From the NCBI GenBank assembly GCA_022059125.1, contig JAEUWY010000005.1:3348001-3412000 (forward strand): a DNA stretch of 64,000 nucleotides, in the 5' to 3' direction. The notes beneath the pieces were generated by a model. It was not told the origin of the DNA and made no database searches. It was given only the letters and a program-made list of their open reading frames with translations. Origin of the DNA: Corynespora cassiicola (Eukaryota; Ascomycota; Dothideomycetes; Pleosporales; Corynesporascaceae). Below, one piece after another: positions 48,176 through 59,397 of this stretch (position 1 is the stretch's first letter; every line of letters begins with the position of its first letter). The position numbers were made by a program, and so were the translations under genes.

Positions 48176-49731
48176 CTACATGATGCAAAATGTGAGATTG
48201 TGCTTTTCGGAGATATACTGCATTCCGTATGGCCCAAAAGCTTTAGGGCTTGGATCTGCCCACAACAGCTCCAATGCGTTGAGGACAAGCGAGAGGTGCC
48301 TCATCTGATAGTGTGAATTCTTCAGCCAGTATGCAAGCTCCTGGCGATGCTGTTCGTCTCTGACGCAAGATCCGCCGACTATGACGGCCCACATAAGGTT
48401 TGAAGCACACGGAGTTGCCGCAATAATGCGGCTGATCTGTACCATGGCCTCGACATTCATTTGGATGGCAGATTCTATTTCGGGCGTGGGTGGGTCGCTA
48501 CCCAGTCGAGCAGTCATGATATAAATACGGAGGGCGTGTCGGTGAAACTCCCCAGCCATGTTGCTCTGGGCCCACTCGGAGAGATGAGGGTGGCCTCGCT
48601 TGTTTGAGTAGCTATTATCGAGAAGACTAGTAGGCAGTGGCATTTTCCAGGTTTCGATACCGAGGCTCAGCTCTGCATAATCAGCCAGAAACGCCAGAGT
48701 AGGCTCCGCTTCGCCCGCCATTTGTTCAGCGAGACGGCGGCAAAAGAGCGAATTGGCCCGCGGAATCATCTCAAACAATAGTCTACTTCCGCCGAATACA
48801 GTACTCAAGGATTCAGATGGCTTCAAGCCCAAGATGAATGCCAATACAGGTATCAAATCGATCGAATATCTCGGCTGAGGAGTAGGGATGATGAGATTGC
48901 AGAGTGCCATGTACGAATATCCCTCGTATACCAATGACAAGACATATTTGGCGTCATTGGACTGAGCAGAAGCAGCGACTCCTGTGTTACAAAGTCGAGA
49001 AAATATCTGTTGGATCGCCTGAAGATGCAATGACAAAGTCGCCTGAGCAGATCCAGCTAGAATCTATGAGTTTTTACTGCGTCAGATTTCGGAACTTCTC
49101 AACGGCCTGGCAATCTTACTTCATATTGGCAAAGAAAAGCTAGCACCAACAAAAGTCGTATGATGTCGTTCATGTCGCTCGAGCAACCGTGAGCGATATC
49201 TTGTCGAAGCTTCCGCAATACAAATGAGTAATGCTTGTAAGTGGCTTGCTCCACTGATGCTGAGCCCACAAGCTTGTGTGATAGATGCGCACCGCTGACC
49301 GCCAGGACGGCATGCATCAGCAGGTCATTGTCGTAGGCCAATGGAAGCACGCAGCTGATAAATGGATTTTGATCTTGAGTCTGAGTCCATGCTGGAAGCA
49401 TAATAGCTGTCACGTTTGCATAGTGCTCCAGTAGTGTGAATGACTCCGGCGTTAAATTGCAAGCGCGGCTAGTCCCAGCTAACGTGAGATGGCTAAATGG
49501 AGACAAGGATGGAGCGGGCGAAGAACTAATATTCCTAGCTGGAATAAGTCTCCCAGCGGACCACTCGCAGTCCCACCCATTGCGTCTGCATGCTGTACAA
49601 CACGGACGGGCCTCGTCGCATTTCTTCTTTCGTCGCCGACATGGTACGCACCCAGTCTTGGTACGGGTATGCTTCAAGCGAAAATGTTTGGGAAACGGTG
49701 CTCCCTGGCGCTCAGAAGGGTTCGATTGCAT
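48176..49731 (-). CDS. Zn(II)2Cys6 transcription factor
   Basis: Spliced 492 aa: exons 49120-49731 and 48176-49042. The binuclear zinc cluster is C28-x2-C31-x6-C38-x6-C45-x2-C48-x6-C55 (TGCVPCRRRKKKCDEARPC core), with one extra Cys at 44. It sits at the N-terminus as usual and is followed by a Ser/Pro linker and a fungal-specific helical regulatory domain (ESFTLLEHYANVTAIMLPAW; LLMHAVLAVSGAHLSHK; KHYSFVLRKLRQDIA; LHLQAIQQIF). This arrangement fits the ARCA/PRO1-like Fungal_trans_2 class. The intron acceptor was chosen to keep the CQYEATLSLHLQAI join; other AG sites nearby break the frame. Target genes are unknown; the adjacent C9-methyltransferase is only a positional candidate. Confidence 0.88.
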
Positions 49732-50902
49732 GTTTGGCAAGTCATTTCGTATCGTGCTATAGCATTGCGGTGGCTGGCGTGAAGGTTGTCAAGCATGTCA
49801 GAAGAAATGACGTCCAAGTGGTCCGAGGGCCAAGCTGTTCCTTATCGAAGCGTTATCTAACCGCGTCTATACCGAATAGGGAATAAGCGAAGCGGCAAGC
49901 TGTGGGGATGGGTGGATCTCCGACTATGCTCATCCAATATCTCGGAGTCCGCGGTCAAAGAAACCCCGCGGTCAGATGGCGGCTGGATTTCTGGACCGTT
50001 GGAATGAGACAAGAAGCTGAGAGACTCTAGCTCCTAAGTTGAACCACACGTCTATTTCGTGGCTGCAAACATCTCGCACAAGCATGTAATTAGTATGTGA
50101 GCGCCAGCCTCCACCCTAACGTTACTAAGACTTCCACCCCCGTAACCCACATAGCCCAAACACCAAAAATTTGCAATACCAAACCCCCCAGCGCAATATA
50201 ACAGTCCGAGAAGTGGCGGTGAGGGAGATGCCGGAACTGATTGGGGTTATCGAAAAGGTTTATGTGGCAGATGGGCGATGGTGGGCAAAGAAGTGTGTTG
50301 GCAGAGCGCTTTGTGAGGCTTTTGGAAGGGTACATTTTATGGATACGGAGACGGCGGAGTTGTGGAGGAGGTACATGGAGTGGGCTGTGCAGTGCGTAGT
50401 CTGGCCCGCGGGGAAGATTATTGCGGATTTAAAAGTGAACAAGTATAATTGTAATATGACAACGGTTTAGGCAAGGAGGTATCCGTACAATGTCTCCATC
50501 AGAGGAGTAAAAGTTGATGATATGAAGTCAGGATGTGGATATCAAAAACCTTGAGATATAGTTAAGCAGAACTGTCGTGCTTCGATTAAAACTGTCCCCT
50601 CAAAATGAATATCTAAATAGAGTAACCCCTGATTCAAAAGTTCACCAAACGAAGATACGGAAGACCTTTTGTTTTTCTGTTATAGTATCGAAGTTGAATG
50701 ATGCTAGAGTAAAGTTGACTCTGGCCTGAGTATCGCAGCTAGTCCAAATATGCAGACTGAATGAATGAAAGCGCAGGCAATACAAAACTAGAGTTCAATG
50801 CCGATAACCTTTCTCTTAAAATGCAGGAAAATGTTCAAGAACTTTTTTCCGAAGTACTGTCTCTAGCGAACCCAGGCCATATGAAAAAAAGGAGAAGAGA
50901 AA
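49732..50902. other. Intergenic with a possible coding fragment
   Basis: 1.2 kb. A plus-strand frame at 50228-50470 (80 codons from ATG; MPELIGVIEKVYVADGRWWA, then ETAELWRRYMEWAVQCVVWP) has a natural-looking composition, but the frame is open upstream without an ATG and no family is recognised. It may be the 3' end of a decayed gene. The rest is AT-rich and empty. Confidence 0.35.
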
Positions 50903-53900
50903 TCATAAATCTTTCGTCTCCCCCTTGCAGATGGCCAGTCTCCTCTTGATATCCAGGATCACGGACCTACCCTCTTCAACTCGACTCACGACTCCCGAAA
51001 CCCACTCGCTCCGCTGTGGTGTCTCTTCATGCTTTGAAGATAGAGCACGGCGAGCATCGCCCTCAATTTCCGCGAAGAGGTCGTCGACGTCGTTGACCAG
51101 CTCTTTTCGGCATTTAGTATTGGCTGCATCGAGATCGACGTGAACATGATTGCAAAGTTCATAGAAGGGCCCACCGTTGCGCTTGCAGACGGCTGCGGTG
51201 AAGGTTGCTGATCGATGGGAGTGCAATGAAAGACCCTTGCCTCTGCCTGAATCAGATCAGGACGATTGTCCTCGCGAATATGAAAGAATAACTCACCTTT
51301 GCGGGGCTTGCGGATGTTATTGACCTTGTCATAAACTTTCTTCATCTCAATGGTAAAGTAATTGTCTGGTCCGTCGGTGGTGGTCTTGACGTGAACATCG
51401 CTGAAAACGTCAGCATTGCCCGCGAGGTAAAAGTGGTCATGGTGTACTTACCGTACGTAGGACTTGAGACAGTTTTCCATCGTGATACATTGCTGTTTGA
51501 TCTCGTCCGTTCGGTTCTCCAAGTATACCTGGAAGGCTTCTCCTGCACCGGAAAAGCCCAACTTGGCGGAAGGGTCCTCTATATGTTGTTAGTTTGTATG
51601 CATATCCAATAGAAGCGATACGCACCTTGAAGTATCTTGGCTAATCCTGTCATGATAACTGATATGCCTTCCGTGATTTTGACTTGAAGGCCATGACATG
51701 ACCTACCGTGCACCTGCTCAAAGATTTTATCCATTTCTTTCCGAACCACCACAAGGAACTCCTCGTTCCAATTCTGAGCCGGCACTTTCTTTGTCTCATA
51801 GGTGCCTTGAAATGGTCAGTGGCCTTGTTCATCTCGAATAGATATATAGGCTGAATATATACCGTCATGCCGCATGAATGCACCATAGCTCTGCGGCGCC
51901 ATCTAATATGTGTCAGCAGAAGCTGTACAATGTAGACCACCAACTAACATTCGACTTCTCAAGACACTTCTCCTCCGCTTTCTGGATGTACTTATTTTCG
52001 TTTTTGCCTGAGTATAATTAATACTAGAGAGAAAGATGCCCACAACATAAAACTCACCCATTTTTTTCACAATGGTGCCAAAGGGATTCACCCCGAATCC
52101 ATCAAATTTCTCCTTCACGACGGCCCTAGCATCTTGACGTGCCTGTTGGCAAGATTTCAAAATCTTCTCCTTGCGCTCCAAGCGGGAAATCTTGGCCAGC
52201 ATATCCATCCTGTTCAGAGCTGTGGAAAGCAAGGTAGTGCCCCAATACTCGAGAGTCGCAAATTTTCCTTCACCCGGGCGGCCATAAATATGACCCCGAA
52301 ATTGGGGAACCCCGGTGGCCTCAAGTGAGAGTTTTGGGGGGTCGGATGCAGGATAGCCGCGCATGTGCTTCACGTACTCAGCATTGCTCAAGCAAAATAC
52401 CGGAAGCTCTTCGGGGTCCTGCGTACGCTGACGGTATCCCTCCTGGATGGCGCGGGAAACACCTCGATTGCGTGCTATGACTTGAAACTCGAGCTCACTG
52501 CGCTGCTGTTTCCGCTCTTCTTGATCATTCAGGATGATATTTATGTTGATGGAGCGCGCCTTTTCATTATCTCCTTCATCAAAGGCTCTAGTCAAGTCTT
52601 TTCGGAGGCGCTTCGTAGACTTGCGGATCTCCAGTATACTATCTCGTACTCTGTCAAGGTCTTTCTGTTCCTCAAGTGTATACTCGATACCCTCATCGTT
52701 ATCGCTAACGATATCGGTCTTTGTACACACCATGATGACGCTGCCAGACCTACGTCTTCTGAAAGCCTCCTCGAGTTGCCTGTATACTATGTCGTTTGAT
52801 GCAGCTCTGTCAACGTTGTCGACTACTATGGTAACGTGGCTACTGTGAATGATTCTTCTGGTTTCATCCACGCGCGAGAGGTCGATATCCGTGACTCCAG
52901 GGCAGTCGACAATGATGTTACCTGGCTCGAGAGCTCTTGAGCTTAGACTATAACGCACAACTTTGACGAACGGCCATAAGCAGCAACGCAGTTTCGTTCC
53001 TTTGATTCCGGGGTTCTCTACATTCGAAATGAATGGGCGAATATCTCCGTTGAGCTGTGCAGCATGGGCTGCACCAAATGTCTTGGTCATGTCGATAGCC
53101 TTATTTTGAAAAAGCTCGGCATGGATGTCTTCCGTCCAACCTAGGAGCTTCTGGGTAACTATAGGGTCGTCCTTTGAGTTGATTGTCTCAAGGAATCTCC
53201 ACGCTGCATTTCTAGTGGAGAACTCGGGATGGTTCTGGAACAGAGCACAAAAAACAGCAACTGCTGTATTGGCCCGCTTGTTGATCTCGTCCATTTTGTC
53301 GTCATCGGCTTCTTCTTCTTCATCGTCCGATTCCTCAAGTTCGACCTCTACGATCTCTTCTTCCATCGTGCAATTCGTATTCGATGCACGTTTGCCCCTC
53401 TTCTGCAGGAAGATCCAGAAATCGCCAATATGTTTGATGACCTTTTCTTTCCAAACGCTTCGAGGATAGAATTCGACTTCAGCTTGGAGTGGAGCCAACT
53501 GATTAGGAGTCGCGTAATGGTACTCTTGGATGACGTAGGTGACGCTTTTGCCTCCAGCACCCTTGATAACCGTTAGCTTCTGTTGCTAGTCTGGGAGAAG
53601 TTGAACTTACATAGACAGACAAGCCTTCATACCCAAGAAGTGTATTTAGCAACGAGGACTTTCCTACCCCAGATCTACCCATGAGGACAAACCTGATCTG
53701 TGAATACTCAAATGAAGGTTTCCTGTAGGAGTTGAGAAACTGGAGAAAGTACTGGGCCTCTTCGCCCTGGTATCTATGCTTCATGAGGAAATCCTCGAAC
53801 CTCTCTATCAGATTCACTCCAGCACGCTCGATTTCTGCCACTTCTGGGTGATACATCGGGAGCAGGGGTTGAGGCTCACTCTCTGCATTATAAGCGGGAA

Positions 53901-54131
53901 TTTTCTCGTCATCGTCCTGTTCGTTCTGGGGTCGCTGAAGATTTGAATTCAGAGGAGACGCTGGAATGATTAGCAGTTGTTGATATGAGACTCCGATTGA
54001 ACCTTACCACTTCTCTTCAATGGTATTGTGGAACTCTTGGAATCGTTCGCCATTAGTATTTCTTTTTCCTCAGGCCGAGAATCCGCTGTAGCAGGACAGG
54101 TGCCCTTGAATCGGCCCTTGTGTCGGGGCAT
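50903..54131 (-). CDS. Dynamin-superfamily-like GTPase (SLIP-GC-type), 943 aa
   Basis: Spliced from nine exons: 54008-54131, 53611-53960, 52058-53561, 51949-52007, 51863-51902, 51626-51805, 51452-51578, 51297-51400 and 50903-51246; all introns are 46-57 nt. GTPase motifs: P-loop GRSGVGKSS at about 136-144, switch DCPGVTD at about 377, and TKTD at about 438. An acidic insert (ESDDEEEEADDDK) lies between G1 and G3. The C-terminal half is helical, with KCLEKSNMAPQSYGAFMRHD, TYETKKVPAQNWNEEF, and a final helical region (VCKRNGGPFYELCNHVHVDL). The layout resembles fungal homologues of vertebrate nuclear GTPase SLIP-GC, large P-loop GTPases that vary between strains. No membrane anchor. Function in fungi is unknown; the GTPase call is firm, the subfamily less so. 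Confidence 0.85.
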
Positions 54132-55014
54132 ATTATCTGCTAGGTGAGGCGGGAGGTAGGAGCGTTAATATAGTATGTTGAGTGGTGTGGTCAAATGCCC
54201 AATCAATATGACGAAGTGTGGTGGAAGAAGGGAGGGAGCGATCGAAGGAAGGAAGCCGAGCGTTTATATAAGTGTTATAGGCGCACTATTGAAGACGAAC
54301 TGGAAGAGCAAGTAAGAGGCAGACTGAAAGCGAGAGACAAAGGTTGGGATATAACAATATCGGCAGCTGAGTGAGCTTGATCGATACCGTCTGTAGCGTT
54401 TCCAGCAAACGACACATAACTGAGAGTGAGAGCGTGCGGGCCGACGAGGGCAAGGCAACACCGCAATACTGCTTTTGTAACTTTACTCACACAACGACCT
54501 CACCTCCCAAGTCACCAAACCACACAAAACCACAAACCAACACAATCCTCAGCAAAAAAACGCAATCGACCATTGAGGAGGCCTGCTTCCCAAGCCTATG
54601 CTATCCTAAAAGTAATCACCCCCCACTTCATCCTCCACCCGTCTATAAAAATCCCAACTCCACACACCACACCTTTTGCACTACCCAGTAGCGTACGAAG
54701 GCCGGACAGAGCTACGGAATGGTGTTGGGAAGGGGGGTATGTTGCAGTATTCTATCCGCGCTTCCCAAAGCAAGAACAAAGAGACGACCAGACATTGGGG
54801 GGGGCGCTCTTCATTCGCTCTCGTATCGTGCAACGCCATGCAATGCAATGATGATGATGATGGTAATGATAATGACTCGGGCATAGAAGACCAAAATGCC
54901 TTGTGCCCGAGCGCATAGGAAAAAAAAAGGCAACGCTCGAAGCGTTCGTTGTGAATATAAGAAAAGGAGGAAAAACAATAATAATCCAATACGCTGTGTG
55001 GGGTATCATGTCAT
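54132..55014. other. Intergenic
   Basis: 0.9 kb holding the GTPase promoter and the 3' end of the disordered-protein gene; an ATG/ATGATG triplet run lies near 54849-54873. No gene recognised. Confidence 0.55.
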
Positions 55015-58000
55015 CTAGATGCGACCGCCCTCTACAATCTCGCGTCCCACGAGCTCCAGCTCTCCGCTCTCGGCCGTGCGTCTGCGCTCCAGGACCCAGC
55101 GGTCGCCGCCGAGCTCGTCGTGCTCGCGGATGTAGGCGACGCTGTCCGCGGCGCTGCCTTTGCGCGAGTGTCCGCCTTTCCAGCCCGTCCCGCTCGGAGT
55201 CATGGGACTTGTGGTCGAAATGGGCGATACGAAGCCCATTGACTGTCTTCGGTGGGGGATGGAGTTGGTGGCAGATTGAGGAGCTGGTGAGCTAAGGTTT
55301 GTGTCGATAGATTGGGGAGGGGGTGGGTGCTGGAAAGCAGTGTGAAGTGTGAGAGGTGGAGGCGATTTAAGAGACATCGCTGGTGGTGACGTTGGCAGAG
55401 GGATAGATGGCGGAGATGCCATTGGCATAGTGGGAGGCTGGACCGGTAGCGACTGAGGTGGGAAGTAGTCACTCCCAAGGTGGCCAGTGGGACTTGACAA
55501 CGAGTTGTAGTCGCTAGCCGTAAGTGTGGGACTTTCCGGCCTCCCATCCCCATCTCCATCGCTTTCATCTTCGTAATCTTCAGGTACGGCATTGACAGCA
55601 TCCATCAGGCCTTCGTCGTCATAATCATCATCGTCTAAACCTCCTACATCGATGGGTGAATCGTCACTCTCCCCCAGCGAGCTGTCGTTTTGTTCAACCA
55701 TTCTGTTACCTGCAGGACTTGCCGTCCGAGGTACGAATTGCATGCCCATTGGCGACGAATTCCTTGGGCTGTTGGCAGAGCTTCCAGGCAAACTCACAGA
55801 GCTGCCACCGAAAGCTCCTTTGCGAAGCTTCATCAGCGAATCGAGGCTCATGTCCTCCTCATCACGCCATCCGTAAGGGCTGATTCGGGCAAGCTGAGCC
55901 AGGCCTGGGCTAGTGATTGGTACCTGGCCGTCGCGGAAGTGGTTAATGCTGATGAAAGAGTTTCGCGTGCTGTACTCGCTACGCTCCGTGATGGGAGTAA
56001 GGTTAGGTTCGCGCACAGCATTACGGCCACTGACGCTACGACCAAGACCGGAGGGACCAAAGAAGCCGCCAAATGCACTTTGAGTTTCGCCTTGTGCAGC
56101 TGCGTAGAAGCCAAACTCCTGGCCATAGAAGCCTTCGTAATCGCTAGCTAAAGCCTCTGCATTAGCTGCAGCGATCATGGGGTCATCCTCGAGGGCAGAG
56201 TCATAGTCGCTGTAGTCGTAGTCGTAGTCATCGATAAAGCCAGAACTCATCCCGAACCCGTCGTCATCTGGTGGGAAACCAGTCGTTTCCTGACTAAAGC
56301 GACCGTCATCCGGGATCAGACTGGGGCGAGAGTTGCTTCGAGACGAGTCGTCATCCAGGTCAATACTAGACTTGCCAGTGTCGATGCTCATCTTCCTATT
56401 GAACCGACCCTCTGCCTGAGCACGATTTGCGGCCTCAGCAAGAGCACCATGGTAGGCATTAAGATTGCTAAAGTCTGGCACCGGGCGGTTGCTGGCCATG
56501 GAGGTCTTATGTGCAAGTGTTGGCTCAGACTTCTCGAGGTGCTTGCTGAGATTATCGTCATCTGCGTCGTAACCAGTCTCTGAGTTTGATGATCCAGGTG
56601 GGTGCGAGGACAATGGACTTCGAAACTCTTCAGCGGGTGGTGGCTTGACCTTTCTCTCAAACAGAGGCCCAGAAGGATCATCAAAGACATTCTCGTCAAA
56701 GTCTCCTCCTCCAAAATCACCCAGCTCATCAATCAAACCATCGTCAAAGTACAGATCGTCATCAAGGTTCGCCGGGCCGGCAGGTGGGTTTTCCGAGGGG
56801 GCGACGTTGTTAGCCGTTCCGGGGGGAATGACCTGAACCTGACCAATCTCCTCTGAAGGGAGATTTACCAGGCCTAAGCCATGTGGTTCGGGAGCCGGGG
56901 CGTCATTTGCGGGTTGAGGCTGGCCAGGTACAGACTGCTGGAACTTTTGAAGCATTTCTTCTGACATGGCGAAGCCGATAGGATTGCCATTGGCATCTCT
57001 GGGAGTCTGGACCTCGCCATTCATGCTCATTGGACTCAAAAGGTTGTTGTTCATGGAAGGAATGGCAAGCGATGAGAAGTCGAATGCTGCCATTCCAGGA
57101 GATAGAGTCTGGTCGCCGAGGCCAGCATATTCATCTTCGTCGCCCAGCATGGGGATGTCTTCTTCGAAACCACCGTCATCCATGTCATACTCATCCATGC
57201 CATACTCGTCGTATTCGTCATCGAGAGTGTTGGTGGACAGATGGGCATCCTTGGATGCTTTCTCGGCTGCCTTTTGCTTGTGTCTCTCTTCCAGAATCTT
57301 CTCTTGAGCGGCCGAGTCGCCGTTGCCGATCTGAAAGCTAAATCGCGATGCCCTACTCGTGAGATGAGCTGGCAAACCAGCAGGCACAAACGACGGATCT
57401 GTGACCGAGGTAGCTCGGGACCGTGAAGTTGGCGGTGTCTTTGTCGATTTCCGTTTCCGCGGCGTCTCCTCGGCCGGGGCGTCTGTTGGGCTGGGTGCTT
57501 CCTGTACAGGTGACAGGACGGATGACTCGAATAGTGGCTCTTGTTCGGGAGGGGGAGGGGGAGGCACCATGAGCGGGGGTGGAGCTGGTGGTGAGTCCTT
57601 TGGCGGCGGCGGGGGTGGTGGAGTCCGGCCCGGAGGCGGAGGAAATGAATTGCGGGAGATGAAGTCGTTGTTGGCTAACTGCTCTGCGCGGACAGCAGCC
57701 TGTGACTGTTCGTAGCTCGTGTCATCATCGAAGTGTTCTCTGAATACTGGGGTGTGTTCGCGCTCTATCTTTGGAGGACTCTGGCGTTCAGCCTCGGGGG
57801 GAGTTGGCTTCGGCTGATCGTTGCCATAGGCATTGTTGTATGAGAAATTCCTATTGGGTCTAGGGGCGCTGAAATCGTGAACGATGCGACCGCGAATACT
57901 GGGATCATAGTTGTCCGGCAAGGGAGGGACCATGGATGACGAACGATGGCTGACCAGAGCTTCATCTGTCAGAGGATCCAAGGTCTGGCCCGATCGCCGG

Positions 58001-58716
58001 CGCATCAACAGGGACATGGGGTTGCGCAAGCTCAGCCTCGACTTGCCTGACTTTTGAGGCGCAGACGTGGGTGTGGATGACGATTTAGGCGTGCTACTCG
58101 ACAATTTTTCACTCAGACCACTGATGAGGGACGTCTGCGACCGCGAGATGGTGGAGTAGTTTGGGGATATGTTCGAGGGAGCCAGATGAGAGGTAGAGCG
58201 GGAGGGCCGCGACTCTGCCTGCACTGCCTGCTCGACGACCTGGGCAAGACTGTGTCCCTGCTGTCGCACTCCCAGCTGCGGGCTGGCGGTTGAAGGGCGC
58301 GACGAGGAGCGCCTGGGGTCGTAAGGGGGAGACAATTGGTCGTGGACCGACAGCGACGGCGAGCGCATCCTCTCGTCAGTGGTCTGGCTGCTCCCGCCGG
58401 CGGTGCTGGGGGGCTGGCTGGTCGAGTGCTGGGGGCTCGTCATGGCCGAGTTGGTGGCCGAGTTGGTGGCCGACTTGTCGAGGCGCGAGGCGACGCGTGG
58501 AATGGGCGGTAGCTGCGGGGGAAAGGGCGAGACTGGCGAGTCTGAGGCGAAGCTGGCATTGTCGGGTATGCGCGGCGAGGAGGAGTAGTCGAGGTTGTGC
58601 GAGGGCGAGGGCTGCGGGTGGGCGGGCGGACTGGAGACGTCGGGCGAGGCGACGGACGAGGCATGGCGCTTTGCGTGGCCCGGCCTCAGGTACGAGAAGA
58701 CGTTGGAGGGGGCCAT
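55015..58716 (-). CDS. Large disordered acidic/proline-rich protein, conserved in fungi, unknown role
   Basis: 1233-aa single-exon frame starting MAPSNVFSYLRPGHAKRHAS; an upstream GTG extension is not used. It is nearly all low-complexity: Ser/Pro-rich residues 1-270, a conserved-looking block (RLSLRNPMSLLMRRRSGQTL; LPDNYDPSIRGRIVHDFSAP), a polyproline stretch (TPPPPPPPKDSPPAPPPLMV) suited to SH3/profilin/EVH1 binding, a short Arg/Lys coil (AAQEKILEERHKQKAAEKAS), then acidic Asp/Tyr/Gly segments (DDEYDEYGMDEYDMDDGGFE; DDYDYDYSDYDSALEDDP). A further conserved block is RISPYGWRDEEDMSLDSLMK. I recognise this as a conserved uncharacterised Pezizomycotina protein but know no function. No catalytic domain is visible. 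Confidence 0.7.
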   Translation of the reverse strand: MAPSNVFSYLRPGHAKRHASSVASPDVSSPPAHPQPSPSHNLDYSSSPRIPDNASFASDSPVSPFPPQLPPIPRVASRLDKSATNSATNSAMTSPQHSTSQPPSTAGGSSQTTDERMRSPSLSVHDQLSPPYDPRRSSSRPSTASPQLGVRQQGHSLAQVVEQAVQAESRPSRSTSHLAPSNISPNYSTISRSQTSLISGLSEKLSSSTPKSSSTPTSAPQKSGKSRLSLRNPMSLLMRRRSGQTLDPLTDEALVSHRSSSMVPPLPDNYDPSIRGRIVHDFSAPRPNRNFSYNNAYGNDQPKPTPPEAERQSPPKIEREHTPVFREHFDDDTSYEQSQAAVRAEQLANNDFISRNSFPPPPGRTPPPPPPPKDSPPAPPPLMVPPPPPPEQEPLFESSVLSPVQEAPSPTDAPAEETPRKRKSTKTPPTSRSRATSVTDPSFVPAGLPAHLTSRASRFSFQIGNGDSAAQEKILEERHKQKAAEKASKDAHLSTNTLDDEYDEYGMDEYDMDDGGFEEDIPMLGDEDEYAGLGDQTLSPGMAAFDFSSLAIPSMNNNLLSPMSMNGEVQTPRDANGNPIGFAMSEEMLQKFQQSVPGQPQPANDAPAPEPHGLGLVNLPSEEIGQVQVIPPGTANNVAPSENPPAGPANLDDDLYFDDGLIDELGDFGGGDFDENVFDDPSGPLFERKVKPPPAEEFRSPLSSHPPGSSNSETGYDADDDNLSKHLEKSEPTLAHKTSMASNRPVPDFSNLNAYHGALAEAANRAQAEGRFNRKMSIDTGKSSIDLDDDSSRSNSRPSLIPDDGRFSQETTGFPPDDDGFGMSSGFIDDYDYDYSDYDSALEDDPMIAAANAEALASDYEGFYGQEFGFYAAAQGETQSAFGGFFGPSGLGRSVSGRNAVREPNLTPITERSEYSTRNSFISINHFRDGQVPITSPGLAQLARISPYGWRDEEDMSLDSLMKLRKGAFGGSSVSLPGSSANSPRNSSPMGMQFVPRTASPAGNRMVEQNDSSLGESDDSPIDVGGLDDDDYDDEGLMDAVNAVPEDYEDESDGDGDGRPESPTLTASDYNSLSSPTGHLGSDYFPPQSLPVQPPTMPMASPPSIPLPTSPPAMSLKSPPPLTLHTAFQHPPPPQSIDTNLSSPAPQSATNSIPHRRQSMGFVSPISTTSPMTPSGTGWKGGHSRKGSAADSVAYIREHDELGGDRWVLERRRTAESGELELVGREIVEGGRI

Positions 58717-59150
58717 GGCGAACCGTGGAAGCAGGCCTGTCACGAGGGGGGCGGCGTGGACGGCGTGCGTGGATGTTTGCGCGGAGCGGACGCGGACAGC
58801 GGCCCGCGGGCGACGTGGTGGCGTCTGGCCTGCGAGAGAAAAAGCGAGCCTCTCAGCGAGGCCATGAGGCGGCAGAGACCATGACCATGAAGCTCAGCGA
58901 TATGAGGGTCTGGGGAGGGGGCGAGGCGGCGAGGCGGCGAGCGAGTGCAAAAGTGCGCTCCCGGCGTAGCACGAGGTCGGGCGGGCGCAGAGCAACGGCG
59001 GGGAGGGGAGTCTGTCGGGATGGGCGGTGGGCTGTGTGCGACGGGCAGAGGGCAGAGGCAACGGGCGATGGGCGCAGCGCTGACGTCGCGGGCTGGCGCG
59101 AGGTGGACGATGGCAGCAGGCGCAATGGGTAGGCGGCAGGCAGTAGATGC

Positions 59151-59185
59151 AGACGGCAGACGGCAGACGGCAGACGGGAGACAGC
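59151..59185. repeat. Heptanucleotide tandem array (AGACGGC)5
   Basis: Five 7-bp units: three AGACGGC, one AGACGGG and one AGACAGC. Read on the minus strand this is CCGTCTG-type, the same unit family as the array at 962-1038. Confidence 0.85.
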
Positions 59186-59360
59186 AGGCAGAGGTGAGGA
59201 GCGAGCGCGAGGCTGGGCGACGGCTGGAGGGCGAGTTGTTGGGTCGCTCCATGATGCGGCCGTCGCTCTCCTCTCCTGCTGCTGCCAGGGTTCATGCGCG
59301 CGTCTGCAGGGATCAGCCTCCATGCCCCGACCACATGCACGCCTTCTGGGCCTCGAGTCT

Positions 59361-59397
59361 CCCGTCTCCCGTCTCCCGTCTCCCCCGTCTCCTGTCT
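59361..59397. repeat. Heptanucleotide array (CCCGTCT)5
   Basis: Units CCCGTCT at 59361, 59368, 59375 and 59384 (after a 2-nt insertion), then CCTGTCT at 59391. Same core CCGTCT as the other arrays, with C as the seventh base. Confidence 0.8.
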
